Positions 1-8,348 are shown, counted from the first letter of the stretch. The stretch is DNA of 64,000 bases from Thermomicrobiales bacterium (GCA_019637585.1 JAHBVL010000006.1:76779-140778), one strand, 5' to 3'. The notes: generated from the sequence alone by a model not told the origin. Numbers and translations are program-made.

Positions 1-63
1 AAAAGGCAAAGGTGTTGGGAGGTCACGTCCGTGAATCTCTTTCCGCCTTTTCGCCTCTTCGCC

Positions 64-387
64 TTACTCCTGGACCACCGCCAGAATGTCCTTCTCGGCC
101 AGAATGAGCAGATCCTCGTCATCGAGCTTGAACTCGGTGCCGGCGTACTTGGCGAAGAGCACCTGATCGCCGACGGAGACGTCGAGAGCGATGCGGTTGC
201 CGTCGTCATCGCGGCGGCCTTCACCGGCGGCGATCACGGTGCCGCGCTGCGGCTTTTCCTTGGCGGTGTCGGGAAGCACGATGCCCGAACGCGTGGTCTC
301 TTCGCGGCCCAGTGGTCGAATCACGACCCGGTCAGCGAGAGGACGCAGCTTGAGACCGGTGGTTGCCGATCCATTCTCCTTGGCCAT
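64..387 (-). CDS. groES: Co-chaperonin GroES (Cpn10)
   Basis: Heptameric lid of the cytoplasmic GroEL folding chamber. The 107 residues contain the Cpn10 core: [12 protein letters not shown] at about 14-25, the mobile loop TTRSGIVLP near 31-39, and a C-terminal strand ending DILAVVQE. It is slightly longer than usual because of a roughly 12-residue N-terminal extension. The ATG is preceded by AGGAGG (complement of 397-402) at good spacing, which fixes the start. A CIRCE operator lies about 80 bases upstream, so HrcA heat-shock control is likely. The downstream side runs off the window, so groEL may follow there, but this cannot be seen. Confidence 0.97.
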   Translation of the reverse strand: MAKENGSATTGLKLRPLADRVVIRPLGREETTRSGIVLPDTAKEKPQRGTVIAAGEGRRDDDGNRIALDVSVGDQVLFAKYAGTEFKLDDEDLLILAEKDILAVVQE

Positions 388-453
388 TGCTGGCTACCTC
401 CTGTACAGACGGCAGCGCCGTCACATGACAGCGCTGAACGAAACAACGGGGAT

Positions 454-482
454 AGCCTACTGCATTGATTAGCACTCTGCAA
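454..482 (-). promoter_or_regulatory. Probable groES promoter
   Basis: On the minus strand TTGCAG (477-482) and TAGGCT (454-459) are separated by 17 bases. The -35 box lies inside the CIRCE inverted repeat, a common arrangement for HrcA repression. The -10 box matches the consensus only partly (3 of 6), so the exact hexamer is uncertain. Confidence 0.45.
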
Positions 483-495
483 GTGAGAGTGCCAG
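469..495. promoter_or_regulatory. CIRCE operator (HrcA binding site)
   Basis: TTAGCACTC (469-477), nine spacer bases, then GAGTGCCAG (487-495). The CIRCE consensus is TTAGCACTC-N9-GAGTGCTAA, so the first arm is perfect and the second differs at two positions. It sits just upstream of groES and overlaps its likely -35 box. HrcA itself is not in the window. Confidence 0.9.
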
Positions 496-520
496 ATTCA
501 GCCCAGGGGGATCGAGCAGA

Positions 521-1627
521 TCAACTGGCGGTGCCGCAGACACCGTTGATGCACGCGCGTCGTGGGGTGTCGGTGGGTGAAGAGAAGCAGCAGTCGGCGT
601 CCGACGAGCAGGGGCCGCCGGTATGGAAGCAGCATACTTTGAAGCTGCTGTCACCGGGAAGACAGGTCACACCGTTTGCGTTGTCGCAACATTCACCGAC
701 CGCGCCGCACCATTCTCCAATGGAGGCGCAGCCACAGAGCCCGGTCACCGAAACAAAGGTCTTGCTGCAGCAGGTGCTGGAGGAATTGCCTTTTGGCTCG
801 TCATCCGGAATGCAACTGCAGACGCCCATCGTACACCAGGGCGTATCGCCGGTGCAGACATTACCGCAGCTTCCGCAATTGTTGGAGTCGGTGAAGGGGT
901 CGACGCAGCCCATGTCGCCGCAGATCTTCCCCGGGCAGTCGGCGCAGACGCCATTGCCACAGAAACCGCCGCAACACTCGAAGTTGAAATCGCACTGGCT
1001 CTGATTGGCCTTGCAGTCAGATTGCGCAGCCGTGCATGTGCAGCTTTGGAAATCGAGCGTCTGCCCGGCAGGGCACGAACCAACGCAGACATTGCCGCAG
1101 AGCACTTGTCCGGCCGGACATGATGCAGGAGCAACGACACCTGTCGAGCCCGAGCCCGAGCCCAAGCCCGACGCGCTGCCCTGCCACCCGCCGATATCGC
1201 CCGGTTGGGGACCGCTGAAAATGCCGGCGATGTCTCCCTGGCAAAGAGCGAGGGGGTGATCTCCCAACCCGGAGAAGGTGAGGATGCGATCCGGGGTGAG
1301 GGGGATGGTCACGTCGATCGACCGGCCGCCGGCATGGCCGGTCGCATCGACAGCCGCGCCGCCACCCGGGGTGAATGTGATCTGGGAGAGGGAGCCGTCA
1401 CTCGCCACCGAGAACTGCAGTTCACCGTCGTATGCGACCGGCGCGGACGGACCGGCGGCGGTCTCGGCATGGATGGCCAGACTACAGGGCGATTGCGCTT
1501 CCGCCACCGGAGCGACCCGAGCAAAGGCCGCGGCAGCGCCGCCGGCTCCAGCCGCTTTCAATGCGGCGCGGCGCGAGACCCGTTGACCGAGTCTGCGAGT
1601 CAAGTTGTCGAAACGGCGCTCATCCAT
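521..1627 (-). CDS. Tat-exported cysteine-rich protein, paralogue A
   Basis: Protein of 368 residues with a twin-arginine signal (SRRAALKAAGAGG, then an Ala-rich stretch ending AEAQ near residue 45). Residues about 46-150 form a domain shared with the next two upstream genes: a Cys near the start, GELQF, DGSL, DRILTFSG and a second Cys before GDIAGIFSGP. After a Gly/Ser linker, about 200 residues are rich in Cys (CCGGFC, CGSCGNVC, CCFSS) and probably form disulfide-knotted extracellular modules. It lies 27 bases after the stop of paralogue B on the same strand, so it is probably the last gene of a three-gene operon. The biochemical function is unknown. Confidence 0.8.
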   Translation of the reverse strand: MDERRFDNLTRRLGQRVSRRAALKAAGAGGAAAAFARVAPVAEAQSPCSLAIHAETAAGPSAPVAYDGELQFSVASDGSLSQITFTPGGGAAVDATGHAGGRSIDVTIPLTPDRILTFSGLGDHPLALCQGDIAGIFSGPQPGDIGGWQGSASGLGSGSGSTGVVAPASCPAGQVLCGNVCVGSCPAGQTLDFQSCTCTAAQSDCKANQSQCDFNFECCGGFCGNGVCADCPGKICGDMGCVDPFTDSNNCGSCGNVCTGDTPWCTMGVCSCIPDDEPKGNSSSTCCSKTFVSVTGLCGCASIGEWCGAVGECCDNANGVTCLPGDSSFKVCCFHTGGPCSSDADCCFSSPTDTPRRACINGVCGTAS

Positions 1628-1654
1628 GCATGCACCACCCGAACGGAGCTTTCA

Positions 1655-2638
1655 TCATCCCTGACACGCTCCCGACGCGCAGAATTTCGGGGCAATGCAG
1701 ATGTTGTTGCAGTTGCCGCAATTGTTGTTGTCCGCCGAGGTATCGACGCAGACGTCATTGCAGACCCGGAACGAACAGCTGGCGCACGTGCCGGCGCTGC
1801 AGAAACCACTGCAGCACTGACCGCTGTTGGCGCATTGTCCGCCCAGGTCGGTACAGGCTGGTTCGGCATTCTCGACGCATGTGCACGTGTTGAAGTCGAG
1901 GAATTCGTCGCCAGAACAGTCGGGGATGCACGAAGTGCCGCACTGCACCGTTCCACCCGGACAGCCGCAGACGCCGCTCGACGCATCCAGGCAAGCCGAA
2001 CCTGCCGGGCAGCAGTTCTGTCCGCAGGGCACCGTGCTGGATCGGCAAACGCACTGGCACGACTGCTGATCGAGCACGAATGCATCGCCGCAATTGGTTG
2101 GCGGACAGGTGGTTCCGGTCGATTGCGACTGGTTCGATTGGGGAACCGGCGTCGGCGTTGGGGGCGGAGTCGCACCCGATGGCAACGCAATCCAGGTCCC
2201 CAGCTGTCCTGAATCGGCATTGCCCAGATGTCCCTGCAATCCACTGGCGCAGGTGATCTGACCAGATGTGGCCATGCCGGACAGGAAGAGAGATGTCCCA
2301 TCCCCAAGCGATGCCAGGAGCGCCAGCGCAGGACCGGTTGCCTGACCGACGACAGGCGACGGCGCCTGCCCCGCCAGTGTCAGGGAGCCCGAGTCGATCG
2401 CGCCATCGGCGCCAATCGCGAATTCGAGTGTGCCGTTGACGACCGCGCCAGCCGTGATCGTCGACGTCAAGGTGATCGAGAAGGAACAGGGACCATTGTC
2501 ACCGAACTGCGCTTTGGCCGGGGAGACGCGGGAAAGTCCGGCGGCGAGGCCGCCAGCCAGCGACCACCCAAGAAATCCACGACGACCGGTCGAGCGCGCG
2601 CGCAAACGGGTCCAGGCGTCGAATCGCGATTCTTCCAC
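1655..2638 (-). CDS. Tat-exported cysteine-rich protein, paralogue B
   Basis: I chose the GTG at 2636-2638, giving 327 residues. It has AGGGGG nine bases upstream and puts a Tat signal (GRRGFLGWSLAGG, cleavage near SPAKAQ) at the N-terminus; an upstream extension would add about 41 low-quality residues. The shared two-cysteine domain follows (GPCSF, NGTLEFA, DGAIDSG, ITCASG), then a Pro/Thr linker and a Cys-rich tail (CCPAGSACL, CGCPGG, CCSGFC, CGNCNNIC). The start lies only 4 bases after the stop of paralogue C, which suggests translational coupling. Function unknown; probably an extracytoplasmic structural or binding protein. Confidence 0.78.
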   Translation of the reverse strand: MEESRFDAWTRLRARSTGRRGFLGWSLAGGLAAGLSRVSPAKAQFGDNGPCSFSITLTSTITAGAVVNGTLEFAIGADGAIDSGSLTLAGQAPSPVVGQATGPALALLASLGDGTSLFLSGMATSGQITCASGLQGHLGNADSGQLGTWIALPSGATPPPTPTPVPQSNQSQSTGTTCPPTNCGDAFVLDQQSCQCVCRSSTVPCGQNCCPAGSACLDASSGVCGCPGGTVQCGTSCIPDCSGDEFLDFNTCTCVENAEPACTDLGGQCANSGQCCSGFCSAGTCASCSFRVCNDVCVDTSADNNNCGNCNNICIAPKFCASGACQG

Positions 2639-2642
2639 CGGT

Positions 2643-3065
2643 TCATTCCCCCTGGCGCGCAACGGCAGTCCAAACGCCGATGTTCTGCAGACCGGGGCCG
2701 GTATACGAACCGGTGATCTCGCCTGTGCATGCGTCGATGGGGAACTCGCCGGCGCCGGCAAGGGTGATCACACGGTCGGGGTCGGACCCGATTCGGAAGC
2801 GGACCGATCGACCCGCAGCCTGGCCAACCACCGGCAATGTCGTGCCGTCTGCGAACGCAATCGACGCCGCGTCGATGGCGCCATCATCGTCGAGCGCGAA
2901 TGAGAGCGTTCCCTGGAATGACTCGCCGGCCAGCGAGCCGATCTGCGTCGCGCCGGTGAGGTCGTAGTGGCATTGTTCGAGTGAACCGAATTGGGTAGCA
3001 GTGAGCGGCGAAGATCCTGAGGAGATTTCTGGCTGTGGACCGAGGGCAGACGTCGAACGCTTCAT
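2643..3065 (-). CDS. Stand-alone shared domain of the Cys-rich cluster, paralogue C
   Basis: Protein of 140 residues, almost entirely the domain found N-terminally in the two downstream genes: a Cys at about 32, FQGTLSFA, DDGAIDAASI, VITLAGAGEFPIDAC and ITGSYTGPG. A strong GGAGGG precedes the ATG (complement of 3069-3074), so the start is secure. It shows neither a Tat signal nor a Sec signal peptide and has no Cys-rich tail. It may stay in the cytoplasm, leave by another route, or be a trimmed paralogue. It is the first gene of the putative three-gene operon. I recognise no named family. Confidence 0.72.
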   Translation of the reverse strand: MKRSTSALGPQPEISSGSSPLTATQFGSLEQCHYDLTGATQIGSLAGESFQGTLSFALDDDGAIDAASIAFADGTTLPVVGQAAGRSVRFRIGSDPDRVITLAGAGEFPIDACTGEITGSYTGPGLQNIGVWTAVARQGE

Positions 3066-3177
3066 GCGACCCTCCAGATGTCTGCATGAATCGGCAACCC
3101 GACGTTTCAGATTGTCGGTGTCACACTATCAGCCCGGCGAGCAGAAGTAAAGCGTTTTCCGTGCATTTGCCGAACGA

Positions 3178-3954
3178 CTACCTGCCCGTGAATTGCGGAG
3201 AGCGGCGCTCGGCAAACGCCCGCATCCCTTCGGTGTAATCGTCCGTGTCATCGAGCGGCACGCGAAGGCGGGAAACCACGCGGGCCGCGTCGGCGGGCGT
3301 CAGTCCTGCCGACTGATTGAGTGTCGCCTTCAACGCCCGGATGGCCAGCGGACCGCCTGAGGCGATCTCGTTGGCCAGTGCGATCGCGGTGGAGAGCACC
3401 TCGTGCGCAGGAACGACCCGGTTGGCCAGTCCCATTGATGCCGCTTCCTGCGCGGTGATGCGACGACCGGTGAAGAGGAGATCGCGGGCATGGCCCGCTC
3501 CCACGATTTCGGGCAGACGCACCGTGGCGCCAGCCCCCGGGAAGACACCGATTTTCACCTCCGGCAGCCCGTACACGCTGTCATCGGCCATGACCCGAAG
3601 ATCGCAGGCGACGGCCAGCTCGGCGCCACCTGCCAGGCAGAAACCGTGAATGGCGGCGATCACGGGCGTCGGGAATTCGGCGAGTGCATCGGAAATGGCG
3701 TTGATGCGGCGGGTGTGATCGGTTCGCTGATCCGGGGTGAGCTGCAGACGTTCCTTCAGGTCAGCGCCAGCACAGAATGCCTTGTCCCCTGCGCCGGCGA
3801 GCACCAGGCTGCGGATGGCCGGGTCGGTAGCCAGCCTGGAAAGCGCGGCGGTGAGCGCGTCGATCAGCTCGCTGTTGAGGGCATTCCGCGCCTCCGGCCG
3901 GTTGAGGGTCAGAATGGCCACGCCGTTGCGTTCGTCGAGCGTCAGGACACCCAT
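3178..3954 (-). CDS. Enoyl-CoA hydratase/isomerase family protein
   Basis: Crotonase-fold enzyme of 258 residues that probably hydrates enoyl-CoA thioesters in the cytoplasm. Visible features are NRPEARNALNSELIDAL (about 19-35), the oxyanion-hole segments AFCAGADLKE and FCLAGGAELAVACDLR, and PEVKIGVFPGAGAT with the conserved acidic/Gly patch. The C-terminus (FAERRSPQF) is typical of the family. I placed the start at the ATG ending at 3954, which has GAAAGGA upstream. A longer in-frame reading would cross the intergenic palindrome and is spurious. No other beta-oxidation gene adjoins it; the acyl-CoA dehydrogenase at 8349 is the nearest related function. Confidence 0.93.
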   Translation of the reverse strand: MGVLTLDERNGVAILTLNRPEARNALNSELIDALTAALSRLATDPAIRSLVLAGAGDKAFCAGADLKERLQLTPDQRTDHTRRINAISDALAEFPTPVIAAIHGFCLAGGAELAVACDLRVMADDSVYGLPEVKIGVFPGAGATVRLPEIVGAGHARDLLFTGRRITAQEAASMGLANRVVPAHEVLSTAIALANEIASGGPLAIRALKATLNQSAGLTPADAARVVSRLRVPLDDTDDYTEGMRAFAERRSPQFTGR

Positions 3955-3991
3955 GCGTTTTCCTTTCGGCCGGTGCGTGCGGCGATGGAGG

Positions 3992-4062
3992 GGCAAGGCA
4001 GGCCTTGCCGCTACAGATGGCGGCGCACCAACATCAGGTGTAGCGGCAAGGCCTGCCTTGCC
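3992..4062. repeat. REP-like intergenic palindrome, locus 1
   Basis: Two perfect 23-base inverted arms (3992-4014 and 4040-4062) containing GGCAAGGCAGGCCTTGCC and its complement. Each arm ends in a GCTAC/GTAGC tag, and 25 bases separate them. Each arm is itself partly palindromic. The same sequence recurs with small changes at 21980-22205. It sits between two minus-strand genes with no T-run, so it looks like a dispersed REP/REPIN-type element rather than a terminator. Confidence 0.75.
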
Positions 4063-4074
4063 TTGAGAGTCTAC

Positions 4075-4115
4075 AAACAAGAAGAACGGCGCGCCATTGG
4101 CCAGGGCGCGCCGTT
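4075..4115 (-). terminator. Rho-independent terminator after the flavin oxidase
   Basis: Perfect 11-base stem AACGGCGCGCC (4085-4095) with GGCGCGCCGTT (4105-4115) and a 9-base loop. On the minus strand it is followed by CTTCTTGTTT. It lies 20 bases beyond the stop of the oxidase at 4135. Confidence 0.75.
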
Positions 4116-4134
4116 TTCCGTGGATTCCCGGCAA

Positions 4135-5556
4135 CTAGGCCGGTTCGATGTTCTTGTTCATCCGGAAGATGTTGTCCGGATCGTATTGCCGCTTGATGAT
4201 GCGTAGCCGGTCGGTGACGTCGTCTGTGTATGCCCGCCGCTGGACATCGGCCAGTTCGTCCTCTGTCATGAAGTTGACATACTGTCCCATCGAATTCGGT
4301 TTCATCGCATCGAAATTGGCGCGAGCCCAGGCGATGTGGGTTTCGTCCTCGGCGGGATCGGTCCAGGACGCCTGGAAGTTCACGATGTAGGAGGCATCCC
4401 GGAATCCGACCGCTGACACCGGCCCATCCGGCGCCTCGGGAATACCCCGCAGATTCGGCAGGAGCACCGACGAGAAGGGGGAGGTGAAGGTCGTGGCCGT
4501 TTGCAGCAAGGCGTCTTTGACGCCGAGGCTGAAGTCGCTCATGTAGTGCGATTTCCAGTAGTAACGACGTCCATACGGCTGACCCGAATCGAGAAATGCC
4601 TGATGCTCCTTGAATGGTTTCGGTTTGATGGTGTTGGCCAGCGGCTCTCCGAACTGTGCCACCGGCGCCAGCGCCGCCATTCCTTCATCGGCGGTTCCGG
4701 CGTAGAAACCGGCGATGCCGGCCACCGGTTTGCCATGGACTGATTCGGGCAGGAAGGGGGCCGGTGGCGCGACCCGAAGCACCAGCACATGCATCAATTC
4801 AGGGGGTGCGGTGGCGGTCAGTTCAGCGAAGTGATCCATCACTTCCGCCGCCCGCTCCATCGGCCAGAGAACCAATCCGCCTGCGATTTCCGGTCCCAGT
4901 TCCAGCGCTCTGAACTCGAACTCGGTGACGATGCCGAAGTTGCCGCCGCCTCCCCGGATCGCCCAGAAGAGATCTGGCTCGGAAACGAGACTCGCTTCTC
5001 TGATCTGCCCATCCGCCGTGACAACGGTGGCGCGGAGCAACAGGTCGGAGGTGAAGCCAGACTGACGGCTGAGCCAGCCGAACCCACCACCGAGGGTGTA
5101 GCCGGCGACGCCGGTGGTCGACACGATGCCTCCCGGCACCACGAGACCGAATGGTTCGGTGGCGACGTCCACCTTGCTCCAATCGCAACCCGGTCCGATT
5201 TTGACGCGACGGGCTGGAGCGTCGACATGGATGGCATTCATGCGAGTCAGGTCGATCATCAATCCGCCATCGGTCAGCGCTGTTCCCGCGACGTTGTGCC
5301 CCGCGCCGCGCACGGAGAAGGGAATCTGCCGGTCACTGGCGAAGTCGACCGCTGCCGCCACATCTGCGGCGCTTTCGCATCGGGCGATCGCCGCAGGGCG
5401 GCGGTCGTAGTACATGCCATTCCAGATCATCCGGGATTCATCGTATCCATCATCCCCGGCGAAGAGCAGCCGGTCGCCCAGTGTCTGTCTCAGTCCTCCA
5501 AATACCTGCCGTGAAAGAACCATCTCGCCTGTCACAGAACGCATTACCGTCGACAT
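4135..5556 (-). CDS. FAD-linked oxidase, berberine-bridge-enzyme type
   Basis: Flavoprotein oxidase of 473 residues. The PCMH-type FAD-binding domain (about 40-215) contains RGAGHNVAG, whose His is the usual 8-alpha-histidyl FAD attachment residue, and GGGFGWLSRQSG. The second Cys link of bicovalent family members is not evident (VSTTGVAGYTLGGG has no Cys). The C-terminal BBE segment is present (YVNFM, then RLRIIKRQYDPDNIF). It lacks a signal peptide, so it is probably cytoplasmic. AAGGAG lies 8 bases before the ATG. It is transcribed divergently from the HxlR-like regulator at 5778, which may control it. The substrate cannot be read from the sequence. Confidence 0.92.
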   Translation of the reverse strand: MSTVMRSVTGEMVLSRQVFGGLRQTLGDRLLFAGDDGYDESRMIWNGMYYDRRPAAIARCESAADVAAAVDFASDRQIPFSVRGAGHNVAGTALTDGGLMIDLTRMNAIHVDAPARRVKIGPGCDWSKVDVATEPFGLVVPGGIVSTTGVAGYTLGGGFGWLSRQSGFTSDLLLRATVVTADGQIREASLVSEPDLFWAIRGGGGNFGIVTEFEFRALELGPEIAGGLVLWPMERAAEVMDHFAELTATAPPELMHVLVLRVAPPAPFLPESVHGKPVAGIAGFYAGTADEGMAALAPVAQFGEPLANTIKPKPFKEHQAFLDSGQPYGRRYYWKSHYMSDFSLGVKDALLQTATTFTSPFSSVLLPNLRGIPEAPDGPVSAVGFRDASYIVNFQASWTDPAEDETHIAWARANFDAMKPNSMGQYVNFMTEDELADVQRRAYTDDVTDRLRIIKRQYDPDNIFRMNKNIEPA

Positions 5557-5777
5557 CCAACTACTCCTTAACCCTTGGAACCACTATCGGCGACCGTTCG
5601 CCGTTGCCCATGGTGCCCATCAGCGCGGGGGGGCCACAAGTACGGAATCTGGAGTTGCGGCCGTGATACCATCGCTGTGATTCCGCATCAGACATGGCGT
5701 TTCAGGCGTGCGACTCCTGGGGCGGCGTGCGGATTTGCCCGTTTTCTCCCGGCATTGCATCGTTGTCGAGGGCATCC

Positions 5778-6533
5778 ATGACAGATTCAGAAAATGAAGT
5801 GTTGACGCGAAAATCGGGGTATGGGCAGTTTTGCCCGGTCTCCATTGCCGCCGAAGTTCTGGCCGAAAAATGGACATTGCTCGTGCTGCGGGAGCTTCTG
5901 GCGGGAAGCAGCAGATTCAACGATATCCAACGGGGCGTGCCGCTCATGTCGGCGACGTTGTTGTCGCAGCGGTTGCGGACATTGGAGCACTGGGGATTGA
6001 TCGAGCGAATTCAGGAGCCCGGCGCGCGCGGGCATTCCTACTGCCTCACCGAAGCAGGCATGGCGCTGGGACCGATCATCGACAACATCGGCGTCTGGGG
6101 TCTGAAGTACATGCGCCAGACCACATTCGCCGACCAGAATCTCGATCCGTCCCTGCTGATGTGGGACATGCGCCGGTGGATTCGACCGGAGAGCTTCCCC
6201 TGCGACCGCGCGGTGATCATGATCACGGTGATCGACGTACAAAAGCGGATGCGAAACTACTGGCTGGTCAAAGACACCGACGAAGCAGTGCTCGATCTCT
6301 GCCTGGAAGATCCGGGATTCGATGTCGATCTGACCATCACGTCTGATATCGAAACACTGACCCGGGTCTGGATGGGCGACATGCCGCTCGATTCGGCGTT
6401 GCGCAACAGGACGATCCAGTGTGAGGGCTCGGCGGTGCTGCGGATGAGCGTCTACGACTGGATCGGGTTGAACCCGTTTGCCCATCCGTCGTCGGTGCGG
6501 CCAAAGATCACGCCGGGGAGGGTCCGCGTGTGA
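5778..6533 (+). CDS. HxlR-family transcriptional regulator with C-terminal SCP2-like domain
   Basis: DNA-binding regulator of 251 residues. Residues about 18-110 form the HxlR winged helix (EVLAEKWTLLVLRELL, then SATLLSQRLRTLEHWGLI), preceded by a conserved Cys in QFCPVS. The remainder (about 130-245) resembles a sterol-carrier-type fold (LTITSDIETLTRVWMGD). That arrangement occurs in longer HxlR proteins and may bind a lipid or acyl ligand. I preferred the ATG at 5778, with GAGGG upstream, over a start 28 codons earlier. It is divergent from the flavin oxidase with 221 intervening bases, and its stop overlaps the next start by 4 bases. Confidence 0.88.
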   Translation: MTDSENEVLTRKSGYGQFCPVSIAAEVLAEKWTLLVLRELLAGSSRFNDIQRGVPLMSATLLSQRLRTLEHWGLIERIQEPGARGHSYCLTEAGMALGPIIDNIGVWGLKYMRQTTFADQNLDPSLLMWDMRRWIRPESFPCDRAVIMITVIDVQKRMRNYWLVKDTDEAVLDLCLEDPGFDVDLTITSDIETLTRVWMGDMPLDSALRNRTIQCEGSAVLRMSVYDWIGLNPFAHPSSVRPKITPGRVRV

Positions 6534-7177
6534 CCGGCGACATGAATCAGCCCACCATGGCCGACCGCTTGGCGCAGATGACAGTCGGCGAACTCCACCG
6601 GGTCAACGGCGCCATCGAAGTGGTCGACTATGACCCTGCCTGGCCGGCGATGTTCGGCTGGCACCGGGAGAGGATCGTCGATGCGCTGGGCGATCGCGTC
6701 GTGATGATCGAGCATGTAGGTTCGACGTCGGTACCTGGGCTGGCGGCCAAACCCAGAATCGACATCCTGCTGGTCGTTCCCGATTCCGGCAACGAGGAGG
6801 AGTACATCCCGGCGCTCGAATCCGCTGGCTACGTTCTGCGCATCCGGGAGCCGGAGTGGTACGAACACCGGGTGATGGTCAGGAACGACCAGCAGGTGAA
6901 TGTCCACATCTTTTCGCCGGGATGCGTCGAGATCGACCGGATGATCGGGTTCAGGGACTGGCTGCGAACCCATCCGGACGACCTCCAGCGATACCAGGAT
7001 GCCAAACGGAGCCTGGCGGCGCGGAACTGGGAGTTCGTGCAGGAGTACGCCGACGCCAAAACCGAGGTCGTCGAAGCGATCATCGCCAGGGCGTTGGAGA
7101 ACGCGGGGCGTGCATCTGGCCCGGATTCTGCGGGTGGCCGAGCTGACGACGAACCGAACCGGAGGACGGACCGATGA
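6530..7177 (+). CDS. GrpB-like nucleotidyltransferase-fold protein (UPF0157)
   Basis: GrpB/UPF0157 protein of 215 residues. The diagnostic stretch IEHVGSTSVPGLAAKPRIDI holds the GS...D pattern of the nucleotidyltransferase superfamily, and VNVHIFSPGC plus FRDWLRTHP are typical downstream motifs. The reaction is not established for the family. The GTG start overlaps the regulator stop (GTGA) and has GGGAGGG upstream; an ATG four codons further in is an alternative. About 25 C-terminal residues are polar and probably disordered. Its stop overlaps the start of a small membrane protein. Confidence 0.87.
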   Translation: MTGDMNQPTMADRLAQMTVGELHRVNGAIEVVDYDPAWPAMFGWHRERIVDALGDRVVMIEHVGSTSVPGLAAKPRIDILLVVPDSGNEEEYIPALESAGYVLRIREPEWYEHRVMVRNDQQVNVHIFSPGCVEIDRMIGFRDWLRTHPDDLQRYQDAKRSLAARNWEFVQEYADAKTEVVEAIIARALENAGRASGPDSAGGRADDEPNRRTDR

Positions 7178-7347
7178 AGAAACCGCAATCGATCGAACCA
7201 TCCATGTGGATAGCGATCGGCGTGGCGCTTGGTGCAGGAATCGGCGTGATGATCGATCAACTGGCGATTGGCGCGGCCATTGGTGTCGCGATCGGTGCGG
7301 CATTGATGAGCATGGAATCGCGGAAACAGGGGGGCGACGAGTCGTAG
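7174..7347 (+). CDS. Small glycine-rich membrane protein (57 aa)
   Basis: The 57-residue frame starts at an ATG that overlaps the GrpB-like stop (ATGA) and has GGAGGA nearby. Residues about 10-46 are hydrophobic with regular small residues (AIGVALGAGIGVM, AIGAAIGVAIGAALM), a glycine-zipper pattern that favours packed transmembrane helices. The ends are polar (MKKPQS and SRKQGGDES). Coupling to the upstream gene and a good ribosome site support its being real. No function can be assigned. Confidence 0.7.
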   Translation: MKKPQSIEPSMWIAIGVALGAGIGVMIDQLAIGAAIGVAIGAALMSMESRKQGGDES

Positions 7348-7355
7348 CCATCGCA

Positions 7356-8285
7356 TCAGACTGGATCGATCAACGTTGGTGATGGATCGGACCGGGCCGA
7401 TGGCCGGCCGCGCGACAAGACCCAGATCGACCCCATCAGCATGGCGCCGCCGATCCAGCCGATCGAACTCAGGCGCTCCTCGAAGAAAATCCAGGCCAGC
7501 ACTGCCGCGATAAACGGTTCCAGCATCGTGACGATGGTGGCGATCGATGCCGGCACCGACGCCAGCCCCTCCTGAAAGAGGAGGTAGGCGACCGAGGAGG
7601 GGACGATTCCCAGAAATGCCACCCAGAACCATGCCTGCGCTGGTTGATCGAATGACACACCGCGACTGAGCGCGACCGGCGTGATGGCCAGCGCTCCGAC
7701 CGGGAAACCGATTGCCAAAGGTTGCAGAGGATGGACGCGTCCGGCCAGTGAGCGCATGCCGAGTGCGTGGAGCGCCAGCAATGCCGCGCAGAGGAGAGCA
7801 AAACCCACTCCAGCCAGGGTGTCGTCGCCGGAATTCGGTTTGCCGATGAGGAGGGCCACGCCGACGATGGCGCCGATGAGGGCGCCGAGCAGGCGCCGGG
7901 TCATCGGTTCACGCAACACCAGGGTGGAGAGGAGCGCCACGATCACCGGCGAGCCGCAAAGGGAGACGAGGGTGGCGGTCGTCACGCCGACGCGATCGAC
8001 CGCCGCCAGATAGAGCCACTGATAGGAGATCAGAACCACGCCATAGACAACCATCATGGTCTGGTCGTGCCGGTGGGCCGTGAACAGCCTGCGGCCGAGC
8101 GCTATCCAGGCTGCCAGGATGCAGACCGGCGACGCGGCAATCGCCCGCAACCAGCTGATCGAAACAGCATCGAACTCACTGATGTCCGTGATGTGTTTGG
8201 AAACCGGTCCGATGGTGCCCCAGAGCACTCCAGTGAGCACCAGGAGAACCATCCCGTACGCCGCACTGCTTCGCCGTTCGCTCAT
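7356..8285 (-). CDS. EamA/DMT-family transporter
   Basis: Inner-membrane permease of 309 residues with two tandem EamA repeats, about ten transmembrane helices in all. The first repeat starts MVLLVLTGVLWGTIGPVSK. The helix-end motifs LREPMTRR and FFEERLSSIGWIGG are typical of the drug/metabolite transporter superfamily. I used the ATG ending at 8285 because the 30 residues an upstream start would add are not membrane-like. The gene converges on the small membrane protein with 8 bases between stops. The transported metabolite is unknown. Confidence 0.9.
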   Translation of the reverse strand: MSERRSSAAYGMVLLVLTGVLWGTIGPVSKHITDISEFDAVSISWLRAIAASPVCILAAWIALGRRLFTAHRHDQTMMVVYGVVLISYQWLYLAAVDRVGVTTATLVSLCGSPVIVALLSTLVLREPMTRRLLGALIGAIVGVALLIGKPNSGDDTLAGVGFALLCAALLALHALGMRSLAGRVHPLQPLAIGFPVGALAITPVALSRGVSFDQPAQAWFWVAFLGIVPSSVAYLLFQEGLASVPASIATIVTMLEPFIAAVLAWIFFEERLSSIGWIGGAMLMGSIWVLSRGRPSARSDPSPTLIDPV

Positions 8286-8348
8286 CGACTCTGTCAGAAT
8301 CCTCACCAGGGTGAATCGACCCACAACGCCAGACGTGGAGGAGAGTCG

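Noticed and set aside
7767-8348. N-terminal extension of the acyl-CoA dehydrogenase frame
   Set aside because: It lies antisense to the EamA permease, lacks family similarity, and a strong ribosome site sits just before the ATG at 8349.
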